Positions 1 through 6,996 of a stretch of DNA of 58,640 nt are shown here, piece by piece. Both the position numbers and the translations under genes were made by a program. How positions within the stretch are numbered: position 1 is the first letter of the stretch; every line of letters begins with the position of its first letter. This DNA is from a virus. The stretch lies in IMG/VR virus record IMGVR_UViG_3300009182_000072, positions 1-58,640 of that record, one strand, 5' to 3'. Below the pieces are notes generated by a model. The model had not been told where the DNA came from. It ran no database searches and saw only the letters and a program-made list of their open reading frames with translations.

Positions 1-23
1 ATGAATTAAAGTAAAGGGAAAAA

Positions 24-50
24 CGCTAAGTGACTTACATTCAGTTAGCG
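24..50. repeat. imperfect inverted repeat in the leading non-coding stretch
   Basis: CGCTAAGTGA at 24-33 faces TCAGTTAGCG at 41-50, giving 9 of 10 pairs around a 7-nt loop. It lies in the first 232 bases, where I find no convincing gene. No run of T follows directly, so it is a weak terminator candidate; it could be an RNA hairpin at the end of a gene lying outside the window. The rest of 51-197 shows nothing I can name. Confidence 0.35.
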
Positions 51-197
51 GGACTCCTACCCTATGTCCCTATAGACTGGGTTTAATTGCTAGACATGTT
101 TTCTCTCTATCTACAGGAAAAACCCTAATGAATCTGTTTTCACATCTCCCAAAAATAGTCCCGCAGAAAATTTTTTGTAGAAAAGGTCGATAGGTGC

Positions 198-226
198 TTT
201 ACTTTAATTCGGATCTGGGGTATAAT
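198..226 (+). promoter_or_regulatory. sigma70-type early promoter with ATG at +1
   Basis: TTTACT (198-203) and TATAAT (221-226) are separated by 17 nt. The ATG at 233 lies 7 nt after the last base of the -10 box, where transcription would be expected to begin, so the first gene is probably read from a leaderless mRNA. The stretch TTTACTTTAATTC recurs in the promoter at 13885, and TTGACTTTAATTC in the one at 4804. Confidence 0.8.
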
Positions 227-232
227 TCTTAC

Positions 233-448
233 ATGATGAACGAAAAGGAACTGATGATGACACGTACTGAAGAACAAGAAGCTATCGATGCCAAATACAA
301 CGAACTGTGCTCTGCCCTAACTGCTTTTGACTACAAGTTGAGAGAGTTGGCTCGTATGGTAGATCTGGATGATATCAAGGACATCTACCTTAAATCACTA
401 CCCTTGCACGACCTCCTAGACGAGATCGATGAAGTACTGGAGAAGTAA
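233..448 (+). CDS. hypothetical small protein, leaderless start
   Basis: A 71-residue acidic, helical protein that I do not recognise. I start it at 233 (MMNEKELMM) because a consensus promoter ends at 226; an upstream start at 194 would lie inside the -35 region. There is no Shine-Dalgarno sequence, which fits leaderless translation from +1; a second ATG follows at 236. It is the first gene of a plus-strand run of tightly packed small genes, and the next gene begins 1 nt after its stop. Heptad-like charged and Leu residues in the C-terminal half suggest a coiled helix. Function unknown. Confidence 0.6.
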   Translation: MMNEKELMMTRTEEQEAIDAKYNELCSALTAFDYKLRELARMVDLDDIKDIYLKSLPLHDLLDEIDEVLEK

Positions 449-449
449 T

Positions 450-677
450 ATGAAACAAATCTACGAAATTCGCTCGATGTTTAAAGATCCTGTACTAGAC
501 CAAATTGTCGTGTGGGGTTCCTATGATACTGAGAAGCAAGCAAGGCGAGCATTAGTGGATCTCTCCACTCGTAACTACGCAAATGCTAACGAGATTCGTT
601 CGCTTGGCCTAGAGTTGGTTCAGTACATACCTTTTGCGCTGGATCGCATTTCCGCTTTAGATATGGAGCTAGTATGA
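450..677 (+). CDS. hypothetical small protein
   Basis: 75 residues starting MKQIYEIRSM, 1 nt downstream of the preceding stop, so probably translationally coupled. The first half reads like a small alpha/beta fold (YEIRSMFKDP, IVVWGSY, then a charged helix with KQARRALVDL). No motif identifies a function. It overlaps the tiny gene at 674 by an ATGA-type junction, typical of this early operon. Confidence 0.6.
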   Translation: MKQIYEIRSMFKDPVLDQIVVWGSYDTEKQARRALVDLSTRNYANANEIRSLGLELVQYIPFALDRISALDMELV

Positions 678-775
678 GTGATGCAGTATTTTACGGTTTT
701 CTCTTGGCTGTGATGTTTTTGTTATTTGGACATCCCATTATTGCATTGATTGTTTTTCTCTTGGCGATACTATGA
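674..775 (+). CDS. tiny single-span membrane protein
   Basis: A 33-residue ORF, ATG at 674 and TGA at 773-775. It overlaps the preceding stop and hands over to the next gene with ATGA at 772. Nearly the whole peptide is hydrophobic (FLLAVMFLLFGHP then IIALIVFLLAIL), giving one or two membrane helices broken by Gly-His-Pro. The tight overlaps on both sides are the main argument that it is translated. Function unknown; phages often encode such small membrane peptides. Confidence 0.5.
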   Translation: MSDAVFYGFLLAVMFLLFGHPIIALIVFLLAIL

Positions 776-1185
776 AACAAATTATTTTTGGTGGTAGAGT
801 GATGGATGGTTACTACATCGAATTCAAGAACGATAAAGTAAAGGTCATATCAACTAAACAAACTGGCATTAAAGAGATGTCCCTGCCCATGAGTGGTAGT
901 TCTAAGTATCCTGGTTTAGTCTTTACTGTTGGTTCTGATAAGATCAGAGCAGATATTCATCGGGTTATAGCTGAGAATTTAATTCCTTTCCCCAGACCAA
1001 AGTGTATACCTAAATCAAAGTGGGATTCTACTTCAAATTTGGTGAAGGATCATATCAAGTCTCTTTACTTTGTTAACCATATCGATCATGACAAGTATAA
1101 CTTTCATCCTACAAATCTAGAGTGGGTCACTAGCAAGGGTAATGCTAATGCGTATCAGAAGCATAAAAAAGGAATTACAAAATGA
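772..1185 (+). CDS. HNH endonuclease
   Basis: 137 residues. The C-terminal half carries a classic HNH motif: VNHIDHDK (about 101-108) followed by HPTNLEWVT (112-120). This is the metal-binding and catalytic hairpin seen in phage HNH homing-type nucleases; H103, D106, H112 and N115 are the likely key residues. The preceding IHRVIAENLIP (62-72) matches the helix that usually comes before the motif in this family. No separate DNA-binding NUMOD or AP2 domain is seen beyond the first 60 residues. The gene sits in an early operon with ATGA overlaps on both sides. Such proteins usually nick or cut DNA and are often mobile; whether this one acts as a homing enzyme cannot be told. Confidence 0.85.
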   Translation: MKQIIFGGRVMDGYYIEFKNDKVKVISTKQTGIKEMSLPMSGSSKYPGLVFTVGSDKIRADIHRVIAENLIPFPRPKCIPKSKWDSTSNLVKDHIKSLYFVNHIDHDKYNFHPTNLEWVTSKGNANAYQKHKKGITK

Positions 1186-1532
1186 GTCTTGATGTTGATT
1201 TAATGGTGATGCAACCTACCTCTGTATACAGTAGGAACATCACACACAATTTGGCTATAATGGCCAGTGAGGTTGATATATCTTACATGGCTGGAACAGT
1301 GACTTTGTATACTGTTCTTTGGCGACCAGAAGAACTTCAGTTTACCCGAGCACGAGAAATCGCAGAGTTACTGGATGAAGGGTGGAATATCCTACTCTCT
1401 GATCCAGAGTATTATAAAACATTTGACCCAGAGAATGGTTGGGGTTCGTATGAAGGATTGGTTGACTTTGTTTATACGTATCGTAACGCATGCAGGGAAA
1501 ATCCCGATGCAGAATTGAGGATATCAAGATGA
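1182..1532 (+). CDS. conserved-looking hypothetical protein
   Basis: 116 residues beginning MSLDVDLMVM. The first half has beta-rich character with a conserved-looking SRNITHNLAIMAS segment; the second half contains GWNILLSDPEYYKTFDP and an acidic aromatic helix. It resembles a type of small phage protein starting MSLDV that carries an N-terminal H-N motif, but I cannot assign a role. It overlaps both neighbours (ATGA at its start and end), so it belongs to the early operon. Confidence 0.65.
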   Translation: MSLDVDLMVMQPTSVYSRNITHNLAIMASEVDISYMAGTVTLYTVLWRPEELQFTRAREIAELLDEGWNILLSDPEYYKTFDPENGWGSYEGLVDFVYTYRNACRENPDAELRISR

Positions 1533-1825
1533 AGAAAATTTATAAATCTCGCTACGTAAATGCGCTTAAGAAAGCAGCGAAAATCAATCGCTACCTAAAG
1601 AAGGGATACCATGTGTTTCATGGTGGTAGCCTAGTTGTAGGTGGTAAGTTTATACTCCGAGGTGATGAGTTACTCTTCAAGAGTAGCGATACCTACTACA
1701 CTGTGTACTATCAAAATAGCCCAGACTGGGATCATGGTTACTGGACTAACATAGATATATGGAACAAACAATTTACTGATTCATTTGAAGTTTATCAACC
1801 AAGTGCAAAGGTCACGCTATGTTAG
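1529..1825 (+). CDS. hypothetical basic protein
   Basis: 98 residues, start at 1529 chosen for the ATGA overlap with the preceding stop and the GAGG at 1517-1520 upstream. The N-terminus is strongly basic (MKKIYKSRYVNALKKAAKIN), followed by a beta-rich segment with many Tyr and Trp. It might bind nucleic acid, but there is no recognisable motif. It overlaps the next gene by 7 nt. Confidence 0.6.
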   Translation: MKKIYKSRYVNALKKAAKINRYLKKGYHVFHGGSLVVGGKFILRGDELLFKSSDTYYTVYYQNSPDWDHGYWTNIDIWNKQFTDSFEVYQPSAKVTLC

Positions 1826-2043
1826 AAATTTTTATTCCCGTTCTAGTTATCTGTATGAATGGTAAATGTGAATTCATGCAAGCGCATGTTCACTACACCA
1901 CCGAAGATGCTTGTAGACAACAAGTTGATGTTCAAATACAACATATGCAAGGATTGGCCAACCAGGGAGGAAAAGAGATTACCATCATTGAAGGTACTTG
2001 TATAACTGCTAAGGTTAAACCCATAAAAGGAATTGAGGCATGA
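1819..2043 (+). CDS. hypothetical small protein
   Basis: 74 residues with a hydrophobic first 12 residues (MLEIFIPVLVIC), three further cysteines (C17, C32, C60) and a mixed alpha/beta remainder. The start could be a short membrane anchor or an exported leader, but no clear cleavage site is visible. It overlaps the preceding gene and is followed 1 nt after its stop by another small gene. Function unknown. Confidence 0.55.
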   Translation: MLEIFIPVLVICMNGKCEFMQAHVHYTTEDACRQQVDVQIQHMQGLANQGGKEITIIEGTCITAKVKPIKGIEA

Positions 2044-2044
2044 T

Positions 2045-2173
2045 ATGTTTAGACATGATACTGTAATGGCTGTTCGTGAGATGCTTGAGCGACACTGGGA
2101 TGTGTATGAGATTGCATCTAAGCTGAAACTTGACATTTCTCTGGTTCAAGCTATAATTGACTTATTGACATGA
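2045..2173 (+). CDS. small helix-turn-helix-like protein
   Basis: A 42-residue ORF from the ATG at 2045 to the TGA at 2171-2173, filling an otherwise empty gap and overlapping the next start by ATGA. The sequence reads as three short helices: VMAVREMLERHWD, VYEIASKLKLD and SLVQAIIDLL. The spacing of the last two resembles a helix-turn-helix (EIASKLKLDISLVQAII). It is too short for a confident family call; a transcription modulator is possible. Confidence 0.5.
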   Translation: MFRHDTVMAVREMLERHWDVYEIASKLKLDISLVQAIIDLLT

Positions 2174-2394
2174 AGAAAACGATTTGGAAAATTCGTCTCC
2201 GACCAGATGGTGAATGGGAGAATGTCTACTGTGGTGAAGAACCAACAACTGTCACCGATCCTAAAAAGATTGCAATGCTCGAGGAAGTTAAACGTCTCGA
2301 GGAATTCAAAGAATACCTGATTGAACAAGCACTTGAGATTAAAGGTTTTGCAGAAGCAAACGAAGTGATATCTCGAATCAAAAATAAAACTTGA
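2170..2394 (+). CDS. hypothetical small protein
   Basis: 74 residues beginning MKKTIWKIRLRPDGEW. The first 30 residues suggest a small beta sheet; the rest is a long charged helix (MLEEVKRLEEFKEYLIEQAL). Its last codons run into the -35 box of the promoter at 2391, so it closes the first transcription unit. Function unknown. Confidence 0.6.
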   Translation: MKKTIWKIRLRPDGEWENVYCGEEPTTVTDPKKIAMLEEVKRLEEFKEYLIEQALEIKGFAEANEVISRIKNKT

Positions 2395-2419
2395 CTTTTA
2401 TCTTACTTTGGAGTATAAT
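2391..2419 (+). promoter_or_regulatory. sigma70-type early promoter with ATG at +1
   Basis: TTGACT (2391-2396), a 17-nt spacer and TATAAT (2414-2419). The ATG of the next gene is at 2426, exactly 7 nt after the -10 box, predicting a leaderless mRNA. The -35 overlaps the end of the upstream gene. Confidence 0.85.
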
Positions 2420-2425
2420 TATATT

Positions 2426-2644
2426 ATGACTAATGATGAACTAATTGCAATATCCAATGGCGTTGATACTTACATGTCAACACTCATGCATGTATATGAA
2501 ATAACTCCACTATCACTAACAGCAATTTTGCTGGCACGTTGCATGGTTTTAAACAAACAAACAGGATCGGTTGAGGACTTCCTAAAATTGGTCAACACAA
2601 TTGTTCAGGATCCTCCGATGGAAATACAGAGAAAGGTACACTAA
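2426..2644 (+). CDS. hypothetical small protein, leaderless start
   Basis: 72 residues starting MTNDELIAIS. An in-frame ATG at 2408 is rejected because it lies inside the promoter spacer. Helix-rich, with a hydrophobic middle segment (ITPLSLTAILLARCMVLN) and a C-terminal QDPPMEIQRKV tail. Its last base is the first base of the ATG of the metallophosphoesterase at 2644 (TAATG-type junction), so the two are probably coupled. Function unknown. Confidence 0.6.
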   Translation: MTNDELIAISNGVDTYMSTLMHVYEITPLSLTAILLARCMVLNKQTGSVEDFLKLVNTIVQDPPMEIQRKVH

Positions 2645-3501
2645 TGAGAATCGCAATATGTTCGGATGTCCATTTGGAATTCGGACCAATTACACTGCAG
2701 AATGATAATGGGGCTGACGTGCTTGTGCTGTCGGGTGACATCTGCACAGCCAAAGATCTTGAAGTTACAGACAGTATCCTGTCCAGTGCCAAGACCGATC
2801 GCTTTATGGAATTCTTTGGTACTTGCAGCAAGAACTTCCCGCATGTGGTTTACGTCATGGGTAATCATGAGCACTATCATGGTGACTACGCTACTTCAAT
2901 TCATACTCTAAAAGCAGCATTGAAGTCATACGAAAACATCCATGTTCTTGACAAAGAATTCTGGGATCATGGTGATTATCGTTTCATGGGTGGTACACTA
3001 TGGACTGACATGAATGGTGAAGATGAACGAACCATGAGTTATGTTCATGATCGTATGAATGACTTCCGTATCTGTGCGAATAGCAATCGGGTTGTGAACT
3101 ACAGATCGTTTGAAGAAGGTAAAGCAAAGTTTCATGAGCGACCAGCTAAACTTAGTCCACAAGATGCTCTTGAAGACCACAAAGCAATGATGCGTTTCCT
3201 TGAGGATACTTACAAGGATACACCTCCATGGATGAATGTCATTGTTTGCGGTCATCATGCTCCAAGCAAACTTTCTGAGCATCCTCGTTACAAGAGTGAG
3301 TACCTGATGAATGGTGCTTACAATTCTAACTTGGATCAGTTTATCTTGGATCATCCAGGTATTAAACTTTGGACTCATGGTCACACTCATGAAGATTTTG
3401 ACTACATGATTGGCAGTACTCGTATTGTTTGTAATCCTCGTGGTTACATCGATTACGAAGAACGTGCAGATCGCTTTATGCTTAAGACTGTTGAAGTATG
3501 A
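2644..3501 (+). CDS. calcineurin-like metallophosphoesterase
   Basis: 285 residues with all the metal-binding blocks of the family: D8 and H10 in CSDVHLEF, D32 in LSGDIC, N74 and H75 in MGNHEHYHGD, a C-terminal VIVCGHHAP block, and HGHTHEDFDY. The two-metal centre hydrolyses phosphoesters; phage members have been linked to nucleotide or nucleic-acid phosphate removal, but the substrate here is unknown. The length suits a single-domain enzyme. It is the main gene of the leaderless transcription unit starting at 2426 and overlaps the next gene by ATGA. All expected ligands appear present, so it should be active. Confidence 0.9.
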   Translation: MRIAICSDVHLEFGPITLQNDNGADVLVLSGDICTAKDLEVTDSILSSAKTDRFMEFFGTCSKNFPHVVYVMGNHEHYHGDYATSIHTLKAALKSYENIHVLDKEFWDHGDYRFMGGTLWTDMNGEDERTMSYVHDRMNDFRICANSNRVVNYRSFEEGKAKFHERPAKLSPQDALEDHKAMMRFLEDTYKDTPPWMNVIVCGHHAPSKLSEHPRYKSEYLMNGAYNSNLDQFILDHPGIKLWTHGHTHEDFDYMIGSTRIVCNPRGYIDYEERADRFMLKTVEV

Positions 3502-3833
3502 GTGAGTATCGCCCAGATAAATGGTTAGTCGTTAAGATTACTGGAAAGGATACTCCACCAGTCCATAAAGTTTTTGCTTGCTGGTATGGTGGTTATCTTG
3601 GTTCAGATTCTTGGAAACTAAACAGTGGCATTACCAAGGCTACTCTTGAAGGATATGTTTATTCCTTTGAGGGTAGTTCTGGTTCTGTATATGAATGTCA
3701 TAAAGATTATTATGGCACAAACGGCTATGGTGCAGATGTTCTTTCTAACATTATTGCCAGGGCTGGAATGAATGGCGTTACTATTGAACTTATGCCCGAA
3801 AATACTAACTGGATGGAGATAAACTATGAGTGA
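3498..3833 (+). CDS. hypothetical protein, Tyr/Gly-rich
   Basis: 111 residues, starting MSEYRPDKWLVVKI. The sequence suggests a compact beta-rich fold (KWLVVKIT, HKVFACWYGGYLG, EGYVYSFEGSSGSVYEC) ending in a short helix and a beta strand. It looks like a conserved small phage protein, but I cannot place it. It overlaps the phosphoesterase stop (ATGA) and the next gene by 8 nt. Confidence 0.6.
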   Translation: MSEYRPDKWLVVKITGKDTPPVHKVFACWYGGYLGSDSWKLNSGITKATLEGYVYSFEGSSGSVYECHKDYYGTNGYGADVLSNIIARAGMNGVTIELMPENTNWMEINYE

Positions 3834-4023
3834 ACCTACACACTGGACACTTACGCTTGAAGAAGCAGACGATGGCAGTGGAGACTTAGTTCTTCCATTG
3901 ACTGATGAAATTATGGCATCCGCTGGTTGGAAAACTGGCGATACCTTAATCTGGACCGATCTACACAATGGATCATGGTCTCTTAAAAAGAAAGATGTCG
4001 ATGATGGAACCGAATCAGTGTGA
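3826..4023 (+). CDS. small protein resembling an AbrB-type swapped hairpin
   Basis: 65 residues. The middle part, LPLTDEIMASAGWKTGDTL followed by SWSLKK, has the pattern of AbrB/MazE-type DNA-binding hairpins: beta strand, the L-P-x-E/D helix, then GxKxGD and a final strand. This suggests a small DNA-binding or antitoxin-like regulator, or a structural scaffold with the same fold. No toxin gene is recognisable next to it. It overlaps the genes on both sides. Confidence is moderate for the fold and low for the role. Confidence 0.5.
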   Translation: MSEPTHWTLTLEEADDGSGDLVLPLTDEIMASAGWKTGDTLIWTDLHNGSWSLKKKDVDDGTESV

Positions 4024-4147
4024 GTATGCTGAGACCGCACTTGAGCATTACATGATGAAGTGTTATTCTCTTGAAGAAGAGAACCATCTCTTAAAGAAAC
4101 AAATCGAGAAACTACTACAATTATTGGAGGGAACTGAACATGCCTAA
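4004..4147 (+). CDS. small coiled-coil protein
   Basis: A 47-residue ORF from the ATG at 4004 to the TAA at 4145-4147. It bridges the gap between the genes at 3826 and 4140 and overlaps both. The second half is a strong coiled-coil (SLEEENHLLKKQIEKLLQLL) preceded by a Cys- and Tyr-containing helix. Full coverage of the gap and the heptad pattern argue that it is real. It probably forms a dimer; no function is evident. Confidence 0.5.
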   Translation: MEPNQCEYAETALEHYMMKCYSLEEENHLLKKQIEKLLQLLEGTEHA

Positions 4148-4433
4148 GTTTACATTTATTGCAGAACATGAAAGTGGTCAGAAAGTAACTTACGAGTGCC
4201 AACATGATTTTATTGATCATGTGCTTGAAGATTTTAATTTGTTTCTTCGTGGAACAGGTTTCTATCCACAGGGTGATCGTCTAGAGTATGTCTCTGATGA
4301 CTTTGGAAACTATGAAGAAGACTATGAAGAACTTCATGATGAACATTCAGAACACTACTGGGATACTGAACGAAATAAATCAGTTGAATCCCTTGATGAG
4401 TGGACACGAACAATTCGAGGAGAACATGAATGA
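4140..4433 (+). CDS. hypothetical acidic protein
   Basis: 97 residues starting MPKFTFIAEHESGQKVTYEC, with a beta hairpin at the start, then a helix (IDHVLEDFNLFLRGTGFYP), and an extremely acidic, Tyr-rich second half (EEDYEELHDEHSEHYWD). The layout resembles small conserved proteins found next to MazG in T4-like phages. TTGGAGG at 4125-4131 is a good ribosome-binding site. It overlaps the MazG-like gene by ATGA. Role unknown; the acidic part could mimic nucleic acid, but that is speculation. Confidence 0.65.
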   Translation: MPKFTFIAEHESGQKVTYECQHDFIDHVLEDFNLFLRGTGFYPQGDRLEYVSDDFGNYEEDYEELHDEHSEHYWDTERNKSVESLDEWTRTIRGEHE

Positions 4434-4807
4434 GTAAAGTATTCACTGATGTTTCAGTGTTTCTCAATGCATGTGGTCAACACACACCGCATCAACCAGA
4501 TCCAAAGGTTTCTGACCTTGCCGAACTCTACAAGAAACTCATCAAAGAAGAAGTAGAAGAATTCTGGGAAGCAGAAGCTACAAGTGATGATGCTGAACAG
4601 CTTGATGCATGTTTCGATATGATCTGGGTTATCGTTGGATACATGAAGGCACGTGGTTGGGATTGTTCTGCTGCATGGGATGAAGGTGCAAAGTCTAATC
4701 TTTCAAAAATTGACCCTACTACTGGTATGGTTATTCGTCGTGAAGACGGCAAAATCCTTAAACCAGAGGGCTGGAAGCCACCAGACTTTACCAAATTTAT
4801 CGCTTGA
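4430..4807 (+). CDS. mazG: MazG-like nucleotide pyrophosphohydrolase
   Basis: 125 residues of the all-alpha NTP pyrophosphohydrolase family. The Mg-binding signature is visible as E40, E41 and E44 in LIKEEVEEFWEA, followed by E56 and D59 in DAEQLDACFDMIW with D63. These enzymes convert (d)NTPs or related nucleotides to monophosphates and pyrophosphate. In T4-like phages such genes are thought to adjust nucleotide pools or alarmone levels during infection. The single-domain length suits the short phage MazG type rather than the double-domain bacterial one. The stop at 4805-4807 lies inside the promoter of the next gene, so it ends its unit. Confidence 0.8.
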   Translation: MSKVFTDVSVFLNACGQHTPHQPDPKVSDLAELYKKLIKEEVEEFWEAEATSDDAEQLDACFDMIWVIVGYMKARGWDCSAAWDEGAKSNLSKIDPTTGMVIRREDGKILKPEGWKPPDFTKFIA

Positions 4808-4832
4808 CTTTAATTCAGTTTTGAGGTATAAT
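4804..4832 (+). promoter_or_regulatory. consensus sigma70 promoter with ATG at +1
   Basis: TTGACT (4804-4809), a 17-nt spacer and TATAAT (4827-4832). The ATG at 4839 is 7 nt beyond the -10 box, so the transcript is predicted to start on the initiation codon. This is the best match to the bacterial consensus in the window. Confidence 0.88.
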
Positions 4833-4838
4833 TATATT

Positions 4839-5372
4839 ATGAAAAACGATATTACACTCTACTTAGACATGGATGGTGTGCTTTGCAATTTTGACAAAGC
4901 GTACAAATCCCTACGCACTCATGCTGAAGATGGAAACCGATTCCGTGCAGCTGTCATGGAATTCAATATTTTTGAAGAACTTGAATTCATGCCAGATACC
5001 ATGGAGTTGATGAACTACGTAACGAAACTTGATGGAGTTAACATTGAGATTCTTACTTCAGTAGGAACATTCGATGAAGTCCGAGGAAATGCAGCTAAAC
5101 GCCAAAAGAACAAATGGCTTGACAGCAGAAACTTTCCTTACAAACCAAACTTCGTTCGTACGAAATCTGAAAAAGCTAACTACGCTACACCAAATAGCAT
5201 CTTGATTGATGACTCGATTGGTTGCATTGAACCATTCAACGCCAGTGGTGGTCATGGTATTCTACATACAAATTCCACACATACTGTTCAAATACTACAT
5301 GATGTCATTCGTGGTATTCGTGGATTGAACATGCTGAAATTTGGTTATGACTCAATGGGAACTTATGCTTGA
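4839..5372 (+). CDS. HAD-superfamily phosphatase (5'-nucleotidase-like), leaderless start
   Basis: 177 residues. HAD motif I is LYLDMDGVLCNFD, with nucleophile D10 and acid/base D12. Motif II is the Thr/Ser of EILTSVG, and the late acidic motif is SILIDDSIG. The GVLCNFD context and small cap are typical of the 5'(3')-deoxyribonucleotidase (NT5C) type, so it likely dephosphorylates nucleotides or a related small molecule; other HAD substrates are possible. I start it at 4839 because the promoter immediately precedes this ATG; longer in-frame extensions would run back through the promoter into mazG. Its neighbours MazG and the phosphoesterase suggest a nucleotide-metabolism group. Confidence 0.85.
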   Translation: MKNDITLYLDMDGVLCNFDKAYKSLRTHAEDGNRFRAAVMEFNIFEELEFMPDTMELMNYVTKLDGVNIEILTSVGTFDEVRGNAAKRQKNKWLDSRNFPYKPNFVRTKSEKANYATPNSILIDDSIGCIEPFNASGGHGILHTNSTHTVQILHDVIRGIRGLNMLKFGYDSMGTYA

Positions 5373-5649
5373 TATTTTTGCACCAACTTTACAATGGATA
5401 CGTGATGACTACTCTTCTAATCGTATTCGCTTTGTTGCCGAGTTTCTTGCTTGGATTATTAGTATTGGGTGTAGCATTACAATGGCATCTACCGTACCAA
5501 ATCCTCCCCTCTTGGCTCTTTATCCTGTGTGGATTACTGGCTGTGCTATCTATGCTTGGGCTAGTTATACTAGGAAATCTTTTGGCATGCTTGCTAACTA
5601 CTTACTACTAGTAAGTATTGATTGTTTTGGATTGTGGAGAATGTTATGA
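5365..5649 (+). CDS. conserved small integral membrane protein
   Basis: 94 residues starting MLDIFAPTLQW after a GGGA at 5357-5360; starts at 5341 (TTG) and 5347 (ATG) are alternatives. Three hydrophobic segments are visible: FVAEFLAWIISIGCSITMA, LALYPVWITGCAIYAWASY and GMLANYLLLVSIDCFGLW, separated by NPP and basic loops (YTRKS). I recall closely similar membrane proteins, with the same NPPLLALYP turn, in T4-like marine phages, where they are uncharacterised. It overlaps the HAD gene by 8 nt and the next gene by ATGA. Probably in the inner membrane; function unknown. Confidence 0.7.
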   Translation: MLDIFAPTLQWIRDDYSSNRIRFVAEFLAWIISIGCSITMASTVPNPPLLALYPVWITGCAIYAWASYTRKSFGMLANYLLLVSIDCFGLWRML

Positions 5650-5903
5650 GTCAAGTTTTAACAACAAACACTTATTACGGTGCTGTTCCACCAGCACCTA
5701 TACCTGTTCCACCCCAACCTGCTCCATCTATTACGATGCCTGAGCCGATCAGTTATGAATTTCAGGTAGTTGAGTTTATTGACAAAAATAAAATTATCAA
5801 AGTTGCATTGCAAGTTAAACGTAACACGCATGATCAATATGGTAATATTAAAATCCATGGAACTTGGCAAGATGTACCACGTGTAAAGGTTGAAGAACTA
5901 TGA
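5646..5903 (+). CDS. hypothetical Pro-rich protein
   Basis: 85 residues. The start at 5646 is set by the ATGA overlap with the membrane-protein stop. It has a proline-rich N-terminal linker (VPPAPIPVPPQPAPS, about 15-29) followed by a beta-rich domain (YEFQVVEFID, KVALQVKRNTHDQYGN, VPRVKVEEL). The Pro-rich part could span a distance or bind a partner; the role is unknown. It overlaps the next gene by ATGA. Confidence 0.6.
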   Translation: MSQVLTTNTYYGAVPPAPIPVPPQPAPSITMPEPISYEFQVVEFIDKNKIIKVALQVKRNTHDQYGNIKIHGTWQDVPRVKVEEL

Positions 5904-6442
5904 ATATCTTTTATCTACATAATGACCCACGCACTTGTGCAGAAATGCATGTCGATAAACACTGCATAAAGATGATCCTCGAATATGCTCAATTACTTTC
6001 TACTGCTCATCGTGTTCTTGATGGTATTCAAATTGTTGGTTTATCTAAATCTGGAAGAAAACAGACACGGTATGAACTTTCTGACAATCGTGATGGCATA
6101 TTGTATAGTGCTACTCATATCAATCACCCTTCCGCTGTTTGGGTAAGAAAAACAGTTCAGAATTATATGTGGCTCGCTGAATTGCTCGAGATGCTTTGCA
6201 GTGAATACACGTATCGTTATGGTCGTGTTCATAAAGTTGAAGATACTGGTTTGATGCAGTTGCTAAAGAATGAATTCCCAAAGAATATCCCTACAGGTAA
6301 CTTTACTGAGCCAACCCCAGCCATGCCTGACAACTACAAAGTAGCAGGTGATTCTATTCAGTCTTACAAAAATTATTACCTTGGTGACAAAACTCGCATG
6401 TTCTCTTGGAAAAATCGTCAACAACCAAGTTGGATTCAATGA
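5900..6442 (+). CDS. conserved phage protein, H/W-rich
   Basis: 180 residues beginning MNIFYLHNDPRTCAEMHVDK. This N-terminus, with HVDKHCIKMILEYAQLLSTAHR, is a recognisable conserved family in T4-like phages of aquatic bacteria. Several conserved-looking His, Asp and Trp residues (H17, D19, H21, HPSAVWVRK) suggest an enzyme, but I know of no proven activity. The C-terminus (FSWKNRQQPSWI) is aromatic and basic. It is flanked by ATGA overlaps on both sides and is likely co-transcribed with the HAD gene. The spread of aromatic and basic residues would fit DNA or nucleotide binding; that is inference. Confidence 0.7.
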   Translation: MNIFYLHNDPRTCAEMHVDKHCIKMILEYAQLLSTAHRVLDGIQIVGLSKSGRKQTRYELSDNRDGILYSATHINHPSAVWVRKTVQNYMWLAELLEMLCSEYTYRYGRVHKVEDTGLMQLLKNEFPKNIPTGNFTEPTPAMPDNYKVAGDSIQSYKNYYLGDKTRMFSWKNRQQPSWIQ

Positions 6443-6987
6443 AGATAATTTCATACTATACTGCACTATATGAACCAGAAGCAGCAAATCTTATAAAGTC
6501 TCTTAATAAGTTTCCAGATATTAAGTATGAAGTAGAACAGCGAGAAGAAAGTGGTAACTGGGAACGTAACACTCATTATAAAGCAATATACATAAAAGAG
6601 AAACTTACTGAACCAGTTATCTGGACAGATGCTGATTCTGTTTTAAGGCAGTATCCTGTATTATTTGAAACGATAGATTGTGATTTTGCTGCTCACTGGT
6701 TTAAAGATGATGAACTAATTTCTGCAACAACCTACTGGAATAATACTCCAAAGGCGCATGAACTACTTGATAGTTGGGTTAGACTAAATCGTTTGTTTCC
6801 TGAAAATTGGGATCAGGTTAATCTGCAAAATGCACTTAATGGTATTGATGATATTTCAGTCTATCGATTACCACCAGAATATAATTGTATATTTGATTTA
6901 AGTCGAGAATACTACGGTGAACTAAAACCTGTGTTTGAACACTTCCAAGCAAGTCGTAAGTACAAAGCCAGACTAAATAGAGTGTAA
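6439..6987 (+). CDS. glycosyltransferase-like protein (GT-A fold)
   Basis: 182 residues from the ATG at 6439, overlapping the previous stop. A DxD-type metal and nucleotide-sugar motif appears in VIWTDADSVLR (D64, D66), preceded by a beta-alpha start (MKIISYYTALYEPEAANLI) and followed by HWFKDDELISATTYWNN. This resembles small nucleotide-diphospho-sugar transferases that phages use to modify DNA, virion proteins or host surfaces. Compared with full-length enzymes it is short. No partner gene identifies the acceptor. The fold is likely, the substrate unknown. Confidence 0.65.
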   Translation: MKIISYYTALYEPEAANLIKSLNKFPDIKYEVEQREESGNWERNTHYKAIYIKEKLTEPVIWTDADSVLRQYPVLFETIDCDFAAHWFKDDELISATTYWNNTPKAHELLDSWVRLNRLFPENWDQVNLQNALNGIDDISVYRLPPEYNCIFDLSREYYGELKPVFEHFQASRKYKARLNRV

Positions 6988-6996
6988 GGAGATATT

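Noticed and set aside
194-232. In-frame upstream start codons for the first early gene
   Set aside because: They fall in the -35/-10 region of a consensus promoter, so a transcript would not include them.
2408-2425. ATG at 2408 for the small early gene
   Set aside because: It lies within the promoter spacer and -10 box; the ATG at 2426 sits at the predicted +1.
4653-4838. Long upstream extension of the HAD phosphatase gene
   Set aside because: It would run in another frame through mazG and across a perfect promoter; HAD motif I starts only a few residues after the ATG at 4839.
5369-5611. Hydrophobic open frame overlapping the small membrane protein
   Set aside because: It starts with TTG and is an out-of-frame shadow of the gene at 5365, whose sequence matches a conserved family.
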